DNA of 7,538 nt from JBAYNS01 sp041678625 (GCA_041678625.1 JBAYNS010000052.1:1-7538), one strand, 5' to 3'. Positions 1-6,718 are shown, counted from the first letter of the stretch. The notes: generated by a model from the letters alone, not told the origin. Made by a program: numbers and translations.

Positions 1-106
1 AGCGGTAGAGGTCTACATCGAACATTCCATTGTAGCCGAAGAGTATGTGAGGATTGAGAGCCTGCCCATACCCGTAGGCAATGGAAGGCATGTCGATGGC
101 CAAGCC
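1..106 (-). repeat. Repeat A, copy 1 (in-frame coding repeat)
   Basis: This block is identical over 106 bases to 1576-1681 and may continue beyond the left edge. It encodes a Gly-, Asn- and Tyr-containing segment around IAYGYGQALNPHILFGYNG, followed by FDVDLYR. The offset of 1575 bases is a multiple of three, so the copies encode the same peptide. Confidence 0.95.
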
Positions 107-3100
107 CGGATGGGAAGAGGACTCCGAATCAATGATCTGGCCCGTACCTGTGGAGTTCTGGTCCACAAGGAAGGCTGTCACATTTGCTCCGCTGTTGTTG
201 AGCACGAAGAGCTGAGAAGAATTCGTTCCCCCTGTTGCCGGGTTCTTGAAGTGAATCGAGTCATCGGCGCTGCTCAGCCAGATGACGGAATCATTACCAT
301 CCGTATCGTTGTTGTAGGCATCCTGGAGAGTGGAGGATCCCTCACCACCGTCATTGTCATCAGTTGCCCAGGAGAGCTGTCCGTTCCCGTCTGTCTTGAG
401 CACTTTTCCGGAAGCGGTGCCATCGGAATACGGGAAGAGATACTCGACACCGTTGAGAGTGATGGAGGAACCCAGACCGCCGACAATGAAGTTATCATCT
501 GTCTTGAGGTAGTTGGCAGCGCTGCGGTACAGATTCACATCGAATGTTCCGTTGTAGCCAAAGAGAATGTGAGGATTGAGAGCCAGCCCATACCCATAGG
601 CAATTGTCGGCATATCTATGGCAACACCTGGTGCACCGGTTGCTTCGGAATCGAGGAGGATGCCCGTGCCATTACCATTCTGATCAAGGAAGAGGACACG
701 TTGCGCGGCATTCTGCTGAAGCGAAAGGACTGTGGCACCAACTGCAAGGGAGTTGCTGTTGGTCATCTGTGCCAGGGTGCGAGTGCTCGTACTGGTCGAA
801 TTGGAGACGATGTTGAGCGCCTTACCTGTAGTAAGTGCATTCAAATCGCTCATATCGAAGGCGATTCCAGTGTTCAACGCTGAGGCAGAGAGGTTAATAA
901 CATCCTGCGAAGTGGATTCTGAATCAATGTTGAAAGTAATGCCATTTCCATTCTGATCAACGTAGATACCGTTTCCCACACCGTCATTCTGGATCTTCAG
1001 CACTTCCTCATCTGCGCCAATGTTATCCTCTAGAAACAAGACGAGTGCATCATCTGTGGCACTGTTCACATTGCGGTACACATAGAGACCGCCTGCACCG
1101 GATTCTGCAGTAATTTTCATACCTGCAGCAGTTTCCGTGCTGGTATCACCTGCATGCGCAATGTTCACGGCAAAGGTAGTTGTTGCCTGCGAATCAATGT
1201 TGAGGGCGATACCATTCCCATTCTGATCCAGGAAGATGCCATTGTTTGTACCACCATTGAGGAGGTTCAAACCAATGCCATTGGCATTCTGCTGGATGCC
1301 CATGACTGTCGTGTTGTATGCATTGGTATGCGTATTGGTAAATTGTGCCAGGGTACGAGTGCTCGTGCTGGTCGAATTGGAGACGATATTGAGCGCCTTA
1401 CCTGTAGTAAGAGCATTCAAATCGCTCATATCGAAGGCGATTCCTGTAGTGAGCTTATCAACAGAGAGGTTAATGATATCCTCACTCGTCGCTTCGGAAT
1501 CAATATTGAAGGCAATGGCATTACTGTCCTGATTGATCAGGAATTGATCATCTGTCTTGAGGACGTTGGCCGCAGAGCGGTAGAGGTCTACATCGAACAT
1601 TCCATTGTAGCCGAAGAGTATGTGAGGATTGAGAGCCTGCCCATACCCGTAGGCAATGGAAGGCATGTCGATGGCCAAGCCTGGTGCCTGTGTTGCTTCG
1701 GAATCGAGGAGGATGCCGGTCATAGTCGTGGCATTCTGATCAACAATGAAAGCACCTGTGCCAGTGCTTCCTCCGGAAGCAGGGTTGAGGATCATCACAG
1801 AACCGTCTGTGGAAGAGAGTTGAATAGTTGCAACGCCTCCATCAATGTCATTATCGTAGGCTTCCTGGAGAGTTGAAGCACCTGCTCCTGTCTGGTCTGT
1901 ACCACAGATAAAGCGCTTGGTTGCAGAGCTCCAGATGAGTTTGCCGGTAGTTGGATCACAGTTGGTAAGACCTGCTCCTTCGAATGTGGAAACCCACAGA
2001 GAATCTCCTGTTCCTGTTCCCTCCCATGCAAGAGCTCCAGAGGAAGTGAGAAGATCTTCTGCATGGAGGATACGACCGGAAGCCGTACCTGCCACTTCCA
2101 GAAGGAGACCTGCTTCAATGGCAAGTGTGTCATCATTGACGGAAGTAATGAGGAGTCCACCAGTCATGGTGTCTCCGGAGACACGGACGTAGCGGGTATC
2201 GGTGATATCCTGATCGTAACCGGTTCCCGTGTTGTCTGTTCCACACGTCAGATTGCCATCGGCATCGGTCTTGAGTGTGCAGGTTTCCAGGGAATCGAAT
2301 TGGATGCTGGAGCCTGCAATGTAAAGGGAGGCACCGGAGAGATTACCCTGGATGGAAGCGTTTCCATCGATGGAGAGAGAGCCGGAGCCTGCAAGGTTCG
2401 CGGCGAAGGTGGCGTTGCCCGTGACGTCCATCGTGGAACCGAAAGTGGCAGCACCATCCACGTCGAGGATGGAGTTGAGATAGGAAGCACCATCTATGGA
2501 GAGGGAGCCGGAGGAAGAAGTGTTCCCTGTGGTATTCAGGTTTCCCGTGATGACGGTGTTGTTGTTGAGGAAGACGAGACCGTCTACGGAGAGGGTTCCA
2601 CTGGAGGTGAGGCTGTCACGGGCGCGCAGAGTGGCACCAGAGACAGTGGTGAAGTCTAGGAGGGTTCCCGTGAGGGTGGAATTGACGGAGAAGTAGTTGG
2701 AGTCTAGGGAGAGACCCTGGGCGGCATCGTAGGTAGTTCCTGCATCGGTCTTCCATGTCAGTTGTCCTGCGCTGTCCGTGGCAAGGACTTTCCCAGAAGC
2801 AGTGCCATCGGAATACGGGAAGGTGTAGGTAACACCATTGAGGGTGACTGTGGAACCGAAGGTGACTGCTCCCTGCAGGGAAGATGCTCCCTCTATGGAG
2901 AGAGTACCGGAGCCGGAGATGTTGGAAGTGGTATTGAGTGTTCCCGTGATGACGGTGTTGTTGTTGAGGAATGTGAGACCGTCGACGGAGAGGGCTCCGC
3001 TTGCTGTGAGGAGGTCTTCTGCATGGAGGATACGACCGGAAGCCGTACCTGCCACTTCCAGGAGGAGACCTGCTTCAATGGCAAGTGTGTCATCATTGAC

Positions 3101-4516
3101 AGAAGTAATGAGGAGTCCACCAGTCATGGTGTCTCCGGAGACACGGACGTAGCGGGTATCGGCGGTAGCCTGCTCCAGACCTGTACCGACAGTATCATCT
3201 ATTCCACAAATTAGATTGCCAGAAGCATCCGTTTCCAAATTACACGTACCGAAGGACTTCAATGCAATAGCTGCGCCGGCAATAGTTAAGCCACCGGAAG
3301 AGGTCAGCGCACTGGAAGCATGCACGTATGAACCAGATGCGGTACCAACTACTTCAAGTTTGGTAGCCGGAGCAATGGTGCCAATACCAACATTGCCCGC
3401 AACTGCCGCATATTCATTATCTCCGCTTATCGTCCAATCATTATCGCCGACTGTTTGCGTAATTGTTGTGGTAGTGCTCGTTGTCGTTGCTGTTGTGCTT
3501 CCACCACCCCCGCTACCGCCACGACGTTCTAGTGGTTTGCGGCCAGCACCAAGTTCGGGATTACCTATATCGGCTCGATCCATTGTTTCCCACGACGGTT
3601 TTCCGTTTACCACCATAAGCACCTGTCCTTCACTCCCCGGTCCGATGATGTCCCAAACAGTCGTCGGCTTCGTTTCGATATCCCAAATGTGATCTGGAGA
3701 ATCCTGCCATACCCACTCACTCTGGTTATATGCGGGAGCTGCGCCATACAACGGCGAAGACTCGGGGCGATCAATCAAGCGCGCCCTTCTGCGCTCTTCA
3801 ATGCGCTGTGCCAACTGGTGTGCCGCAGATCCTTCCACAGCACGGCGCAGGAACGGGCTGATTTCTACAGGTATATTTTCAACGGCCTGTACCGCCAATT
3901 GTGTTTCTCGCACACTGCGTCGTTGGTCTACTGAATCTTGAAGTGCATCTTCACCGGAAGCCATCGTCACTAAATCGATACCGATCGATGCATCAATTGG
4001 TGCCATCGTGCGCTGTGCCACAAAGAGCGGTGCAACCTTCGGCGCCTGTCCGACCGTTTCTGGAATCACTGTTTCGATGGTACTTGTTTCAACGGCAGAC
4101 TGATCAATCACTTGTCCTGTGAGGATGCCAAGACGATTGCCATTTAGAAATTGCAAACTATCTCCGCGTGCGGCGAACCCCGAACGCACAAGCAGAAGCA
4201 ACAGTACACAGAGTGCCATTGTGTATCCCCACTGTTTCATCGTCGGCCGCGCACCTGTCGGATGCACTGCTTGTCTGTGCTGTGTAATCAACCGTGCGAC
4301 TTGGGCTCGCGAATATCCTGTGGCCTTTTGCAGGTAATCACGAACGACACCCTTGTCCTCACGGCTGAGCATTTCATATCGCAATTGATCCAACACCTGC
4401 ATGGCAAACGCCTGCCGGGTCTCGCGATCACTGATCTTCATCTGCATCTCAGTATCCGCAGCAAGATATGATTTCATCTGATCAACGGATGCCAATGGTT
4501 GTATTTCTTTTCGCAT
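1..4516 (-). CDS. Giant membrane-anchored fibre-like repeat protein with N-terminal HTH-like domain (partial, C-terminus off window)
   Basis: I translated the minus strand from the ATG at 4516-4514 and found no stop to base 1 (1505 codons, 3' end missing). Residues 1-92 are charged and soluble. Residues 41-82 look helical and contain KGVVRDYLQKATGYSRAQVARL, here split as KGVVRDYLQ (55-63) and KATGYSRAQVARL (64-76), resembling the N-terminal HTH of IS-type transposases/integrases. Residues 96-110 are hydrophobic (signal anchor, or a signal peptide with a long n-region). Residues 117-332 are a charged, then Trp-rich stalk; 333-353 a Gly/Ser/Thr linker. The rest is repeats: NVGIGT (375-380), SGDTMTGG, FPYSDGTASGKVL, SLSIDG-type units, paired Cys, and DSEAT modules. 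Such motifs occur in phage tail fibres and CPR surface proteins, which often end in a Peptidase_S74 chaperone domain; that end is not visible here. Role inferred as a cell-surface fibre or adhesin. No clear Shine-Dalgarno precedes the start. The frame is sure; the function is not. Confidence 0.9.
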   Translation of the reverse strand, partial: MRKEIQPLASVDQMKSYLAADTEMQMKISDRETRQAFAMQVLDQLRYEMLSREDKGVVRDYLQKATGYSRAQVARLITQHRQAVHPTGARPTMKQWGYTMALCVLLLLLVRSGFAARGDSLQFLNGNRLGILTGQVIDQSAVETSTIETVIPETVGQAPKVAPLFVAQRTMAPIDASIGIDLVTMASGEDALQDSVDQRRSVRETQLAVQAVENIPVEISPFLRRAVEGSAAHQLAQRIEERRRARLIDRPESSPLYGAAPAYNQSEWVWQDSPDHIWDIETKPTTVWDIIGPGSEGQVLMVVNGKPSWETMDRADIGNPELGAGRKPLERRGGSGGGGSTTATTTSTTTTITQTVGDNDWTISGDNEYAAVAGNVGIGTIAPATKLEVVGTASGSYVHASSALTSSGGLTIAGAAIALKSFGTCNLETDASGNLICGIDDTVGTGLEQATADTRYVRVSGDTMTGGLLITSVNDDTLAIEAGLLLEVAGTASGRILHAEDLLTASGALSVDGLTFLNNNTVITGTLNTTSNISGSGTLSIEGASSLQGAVTFGSTVTLNGVTYTFPYSDGTASGKVLATDSAGQLTWKTDAGTTYDAAQGLSLDSNYFSVNSTLTGTLLDFTTVSGATLRARDSLTSSGTLSVDGLVFLNNNTVITGNLNTTGNTSSSGSLSIDGASYLNSILDVDGAATFGSTMDVTGNATFAANLAGSGSLSIDGNASIQGNLSGASLYIAGSSIQFDSLETCTLKTDADGNLTCGTDNTGTGYDQDITDTRYVRVSGDTMTGGLLITSVNDDTLAIEAGLLLEVAGTASGRILHAEDLLTSSGALAWEGTGTGDSLWVSTFEGAGLTNCDPTTGKLIWSSATKRFICGTDQTGAGASTLQEAYDNDIDGGVATIQLSSTDGSVMILNPASGGSTGTGAFIVDQNATTMTGILLDSEATQAPGLAIDMPSIAYGYGQALNPHILFGYNGMFDVDLYRSAANVLKTDDQFLINQDSNAIAFNIDSEATSEDIINLSVDKLTTGIAFDMSDLNALTTGKALNIVSNSTSTSTRTLAQFTNTHTNAYNTTVMGIQQNANGIGLNLLNGGTNNGIFLDQNGNGIALNIDSQATTTFAVNIAHAGDTSTETAAGMKITAESGAGGLYVYRNVNSATDDALVLFLEDNIGADEEVLKIQNDGVGNGIYVDQNGNGITFNIDSESTSQDVINLSASALNTGIAFDMSDLNALTTGKALNIVSNSTSTSTRTLAQMTNSNSLAVGATVLSLQQNAAQRVLFLDQNGNGTGILLDSEATGAPGVAIDMPTIAYGYGLALNPHILFGYNGTFDVNLYRSAANYLKTDDNFIVGGLGSSITLNGVEYLFPYSDGTASGKVLKTDGNGQLSWATDDNDGGEGSSTLQDAYNNDTDGNDSVIWLSSADDSIHFKNPATGGTNSSQLFVLNNSGANVTAFLVDQNSTGTGQIIDSESSSHPGLAIDMPSIAYGYGQALNPHILFGYNGMFDVDLYR
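402..472 (-). repeat. Repeat E, copy 1 (FPYSDGTASGKVL module)
   Basis: Aligns without gaps to 2787-2857 at an offset of 2385 bases (795 codons). It encodes SITLNGVEYLFPYSDGTASG then KVLKTDGNGQLSW. A shorter relative, GQVLMVVNGKPSW, sits at residues 297-309 near the N-terminal stalk. Confidence 0.85.
523..628 (-). repeat. Repeat A, diverged copy
   Basis: This aligns without gaps to bases 1-106 with about 20 mismatches (roughly 81% identity by eye). It encodes IAYGYGLALNPHILFGYNG then FDVNLYR, so the peptide is kept better than the DNA. It is offset by 522 bases, a multiple of three. Confidence 0.9.
771..868 (-). repeat. Repeat B, copy 1
   Basis: This 98-base block matches 1347-1444 with about 4 mismatches. 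It encodes a segment around GIAFDMSDLNALTTGKALNI followed by a Ser/Thr run (SNSTSTSTRTLAQ). The copies are 576 bases (192 codons) apart. Confidence 0.93.
1347..1444 (-). repeat. Repeat B, copy 2
   Basis: Partner of 771-868. The encoded peptide is the same in both copies, and the few differences fall mainly in third codon positions. Confidence 0.93.
1576..1681 (-). repeat. Repeat A, copy identical to the left-edge copy
   Basis: Identical to 1-106; identity ends at base 1682, where the copies differ (T here, C at 107). The left border cannot be set because the other copy is cut by the window. Perfect identity over synonymous positions suggests recent duplication or gene conversion. Confidence 0.95.
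2055..2202 (-). repeat. Repeat C, copy 1 (148 bp)
   Basis: Matches 3015-3162 with only 2 mismatches (bases 2102 and 2141). It encodes residues about 772-821, including RYVRVSGDTMTGGLLITSV and a following LLLEVAGTASGRILHAEDLL segment. The offset of exactly 960 bases is 320 codons. Confidence 0.96.
2542..2599 (-). repeat. Repeat D, copy 1
   Basis: This 58-base block matches 2941-2998 with 5 mismatches, including 31 identical bases at its left end. It encodes GTLSVDGLVFLNNNTVITGN. The copies are 399 bases (133 codons) apart. Confidence 0.9.
2787..2857 (-). repeat. Repeat E, copy 2 (FPYSDGTASGKVL module)
   Basis: Partner of 402-472, encoding TVTLNGVTYTFPYSDGTASG then KVL. The DNA is more diverged than in repeats A and C, while the peptide core is unchanged, so this module is older or under stronger selection. 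Confidence 0.85.
2941..2998 (-). repeat. Repeat D, copy 2
   Basis: Partner of 2542-2599, encoding GALSVDGLTFLNNNTVITGT. It belongs to a run of SLSIDG/TLSVDG units spread over residues about 500-740. Confidence 0.9.
3015..3162 (-). repeat. Repeat C, copy 2 (148 bp)
   Basis: Partner of 2055-2202, encoding residues about 452-501. In both copies a Cys-pair module lies just before it on the protein (C425/C437 here, C746/C758 for the other), so the duplicated protein unit may be larger than the DNA identity block. Confidence 0.96.
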
Positions 4517-4567
4517 ACAGATTTGTTTGTGTTTTGAGCCTCGGGCACGTGAGGATCAAATCGGATT

Positions 4568-4596
4568 ATTGTAGCAAATTTAAGCTAATTTTGCAA
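4568..4596 (-). promoter_or_regulatory. Sigma70-like promoter for the giant repeat protein
   Basis: Read on the minus strand, TTGCAA (4596-4591, 4 of 6 to the -35 consensus) is followed by exactly 17 bases and then TACAAT (4573-4568, 5 of 6 to the -10 consensus). This predicts a transcript start near 4561 and a leader of about 45 bases before the ATG at 4516. The surrounding DNA is AT-rich, unlike the flanking genes. Seen in sequence; activity is inferred. Confidence 0.6.
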
Positions 4597-4631
4597 TACG
4601 CATATGGCTGAGAAATTTTTTAGGCGCACGT

Positions 4632-5636
4632 ATGACATTTTGTGATACTCTGGAACATATGATTGATCCTCAAACTCTCCGCCCTTTCTTAGCTACAGCT
4701 CTCAAAGAAACAAATTTCTCCGGACTTGGCCAAAAATACGCCGGAAAGGTACGCGATGTGTATCTGCAGGCAGAACAAAAACGCCGGATTTTAATTGCTA
4801 CCGATCGCCAGTCCGCCTTCGATATCAGCTGGTGCACCATCCCTCTGAAAGGACAAGTGTTGAGCCAACTAAGTGCATGGTGGTTTGAGAGGGTGGCTGA
4901 CATCATGCCAACGCAAATCATTGCCACTCCTGACCCAAATGTCACTATTGCAAAAGACCTCAAAATCCTTCCTATCGAAATCGTTGTACGGGCATATCTC
5001 ACAGGATCAACCAAAACCTCTGCATGGGTAAATTATTCGCAGGGTGTGCGGAATTTTTGCGGCAACCAACTCCCTGAGAACATGGCCAAAAATGAGCCTT
5101 TTGCTCATCCCATCATCACTCCAACAACCAAAGCAGAAGATGATGAATTGATTGATCCTGCAGGAATTATTGAACACGGTTTGGCAACACAAAAACAATG
5201 GGATGAAATCACAGAAAAGGCATTTGCTCTGTTCACCCGCGGCCAGGAAATCGCCGCACAGCGGGGACTCATTCTGGTAGATACCAAATATGAAATGGGT
5301 GTGGATGAGGATGGCGTGATTACCATTGCCGATGAAGTTCATACCCCGGACTCTTCACGTTATTGGCTTGCAGAAACATATGAGAATCGTCTGAAAAATG
5401 GGGAAGAACCCGATAGTTTAGATAAGGAGTTTTTCCGCTTGTGGATGCGATCTCAGGGCTTTGAGTACGGCGATAAGAGTACCTGGCCGCAGATCACCGA
5501 TGACGTTCGTATCATGCTTGCCGCAAAGTACATCGATCTCTACGAACGCATGACTGGCACTGCATTCACGCCGCCGCAGGATGCCAATGTTCTTGAGCGT
5601 ATTGAGCGCAATCTTGCTCCATACCGCGTGGAATAA
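4632..5636 (+). CDS. purC: Phosphoribosylaminoimidazole-succinocarboxamide synthase (SAICAR synthetase)
   Basis: PurC joins CAIR and aspartate using ATP to make SAICAR in cytoplasmic de novo purine synthesis. The 334-residue protein has the expected motifs in order: GKVRDVY (38-44) in the nucleotide-binding N-lobe, ATDRQSAFD (56-64), VVRAYLTGS (118-126, where Gly is more usual than Ala121), TPTTKAE (163-169), VDTKYEMG (216-223) and DEVHTPDSSR (234-243). The length and the TPTTKAE insert fit the longer, yeast Ade1-like class (about 300 residues) rather than the short 240-residue enzyme. Start choice is between 4632, with a weak AGG 7 bases upstream, and Met10 at 4659, with no clear site; the N-terminal nine residues are not needed for the fold. 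It is monocistronic as seen, divergent from the repeat protein and convergent with the DUF192 gene 6 bp away. Confidence 0.96.
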   Translation: MTFCDTLEHMIDPQTLRPFLATALKETNFSGLGQKYAGKVRDVYLQAEQKRRILIATDRQSAFDISWCTIPLKGQVLSQLSAWWFERVADIMPTQIIATPDPNVTIAKDLKILPIEIVVRAYLTGSTKTSAWVNYSQGVRNFCGNQLPENMAKNEPFAHPIITPTTKAEDDELIDPAGIIEHGLATQKQWDEITEKAFALFTRGQEIAAQRGLILVDTKYEMGVDEDGVITIADEVHTPDSSRYWLAETYENRLKNGEEPDSLDKEFFRLWMRSQGFEYGDKSTWPQITDDVRIMLAAKYIDLYERMTGTAFTPPQDANVLERIERNLAPYRVE

Positions 5637-5642
5637 TTTTCT

Positions 5643-6083
5643 CTACTCACGCCAATGCAGTGACCACCCGTGTTCTACTGCATGTTCTTCCACAAAACCT
5701 GCCGGTACCTCGAGCGCCGTAAGCGCCGGGGCAGCCGAGCGATAGTGCAAACATGGATCTTCCATACAGGGTACCATGGTATGAGAAGAAATATAGTTTC
5801 CATCTCCATCAAAGAATAATACATCCAACGGAATAATCGTATTTTTCATCCAGAAGGACAGTGTTTGTGGCTGAGAGAAAACAAAGAGCATGCCATGCTC
5901 CTCTGGCAATTCTTCTCTCCCCATCAGTCCATTGGCTTGCGCCTCTGCGTCCGCAGCTACTTCGACTAGGAGCGATATTTCCTGGCCATCGGGTCCTTTG
6001 AGCAGAATATTCTCACCATCATTTTTAAAATGTGGCGCACATGACACAAGAAAAAATGTACAGATGATGGCAATTTTTTTCAT
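5643..6083 (-). CDS. DUF192 (UPF0127) family lipoprotein
   Basis: The 146-residue protein begins with a short lipoprotein signal: KK, a hydrophobic stretch, then the lipobox LVSC with Cys15 as the lipidated residue, so it is probably an anchored extracytoplasmic protein. The rest is a full DUF192 domain: GLMGR (52-56), LPEEHGMLFVF (59-69), FWMKNTIIPLDVLFFD (77-92), a PC-x4-C pair (Cys106, Cys111) before Tyr114, and EVPAG (125-129). The family's biochemical function is not established; members are small and often exported. It is the last gene of the rpiB-rpe cluster, its ATG overlapping the rpe stop by 4 bases (ATGA), which implies translational coupling. Why an exported protein sits with sugar-phosphate enzymes is not clear. 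Family assignment is firm. Confidence 0.93.
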   Translation of the reverse strand: MKKIAIICTFFLVSCAPHFKNDGENILLKGPDGQEISLLVEVAADAEAQANGLMGREELPEEHGMLFVFSQPQTLSFWMKNTIIPLDVLFFDGDGNYISSHTMVPCMEDPCLHYRSAAPALTALEVPAGFVEEHAVEHGWSLHWRE

Positions 6084-6718
6084 GTTCCGCGAAGAGTAGC
6101 TATAGCATCCGCACGATCCGATGCATTGAAAATAAAACTTCCCGAAACAAGATTGTTCGCCCCTGCTTTCCGGCAGAGCGCTGCAGTGGATTCATCGATA
6201 CCGCCGTCCATTTGAATCATAAGATTGGGATGTTTGGCATGAGCTTCGCGTACTTTTTCCAGGACACTCTCCATGAATTTCTGACCGCCGAATCCGGGGT
6301 TCACAGACATGATGAGAAGGAGATCAACCGATGTGATAACATCATCTACTGCTGCAAGCGGCGTTGCCGGATTGATGGCGATTCCTGCAGTCGCTCCACC
6401 TGCGCGAATGGCTTGAATGAGAGATTTTCTTGCCTTTGTGTCTCCAACGGCTTCTGCATGAAACGTGATGTTTTTTGCTCCCGCACTCAGAAATTCTTCT
6501 ACGCGATCTGCAGGATTGGTGATCATGAGATGCACGTCGATAGGAAGAGCTGTGCGAATGGATCGGATAACCGGAACGCCAAAGCTCAGATTGGGAACAA
6601 AGTGACCGTCCATGACGTCGATTTGTATCCAGTCGGCACAGCGCTCAATGGAATCAACTTCGTCCTGCAAATGTGCAAGATCTGCGGAGAGGATGGATGG
6701 CGCAATAATCATCTTCAT
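6080..6718 (-). CDS. rpe: Ribulose-phosphate 3-epimerase
   Basis: Rpe interconverts ribulose-5-phosphate and xylulose-5-phosphate in the cytoplasmic pentose phosphate pathway. The 212 residues form one TIM barrel of normal family length: APSILSADLAHL (6-17), DVMDGHFVPNLSFG (34-47), DVHLMI (61-66), MSVNPGFGGQKF (137-148), DGGI (171-174) and the phosphate-binding SGSFIF (192-197). The two catalytic acids, Asp34 and Asp171, and the metal-binding His63 are present. The other metal-ligand His, two residues before Asp34 in most homologues, is Gln32 (codon CAA at 6625-6623). The start at 6718 overlaps the rpiB stop in an ATGA; a second ATG lies two codons later. The TGA stop overlaps the next ATG, so TGA is a stop in this organism. 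Confidence 0.96.
   Translation of the reverse strand: MKMIIAPSILSADLAHLQDEVDSIERCADWIQIDVMDGHFVPNLSFGVPVIRSIRTALPIDVHLMITNPADRVEEFLSAGAKNITFHAEAVGDTKARKSLIQAIRAGGATAGIAINPATPLAAVDDVITSVDLLLIMSVNPGFGGQKFMESVLEKVREAHAKHPNLMIQMDGGIDESTAALCRKAGANNLVSGSFIFNASDRADAIATLRGT

Noticed and set aside
47..883. Long plus-strand open frame (278 codons), with similar ones at 1154-1876, 2063-2659 and 2762-3214
   Set aside because: They are codon-aligned with the minus-strand repeat gene and stay open only because that gene rarely uses TTA, CTA or TCA. The translations have no recognisable domains, and the minus frame is continuous for 1505 codons with clear motifs.
1795..2160. Short minus-strand open frames inside the repeat gene (1795-2160, 2248-2493, 2893-3120)
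   Set aside because: They lie in a different frame from the continuous gene and two of them repeat only because the underlying DNA is repeated.
1..3162. Possible CRISPR array or insertion-sequence repeats
   Set aside because: Repeats are 58-148 bases, irregularly spaced, in frame, and encode conserved peptides; no spacer pattern, terminal inverted repeats or cas/transposase catalytic gene is present.
4597..4631. Promoter for purC on the plus strand
   Set aside because: Candidate -35 boxes (TTGCAA at 4591, TTTAAG at 4579) have no convincing -10 box at 16-18 bases, so no site can be named.
5637..5642. Terminator between the convergent purC and DUF192 genes
   Set aside because: Only 6 bases separate the stops, and I see no GC-rich hairpin with a T-run in the immediate surroundings.
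6080..6718. Alternative genetic code with TGA as glycine
   Set aside because: TGA ends rpiB and rpe exactly where the families end, each within an ATGA overlap with the next start, so TGA is used as a stop.
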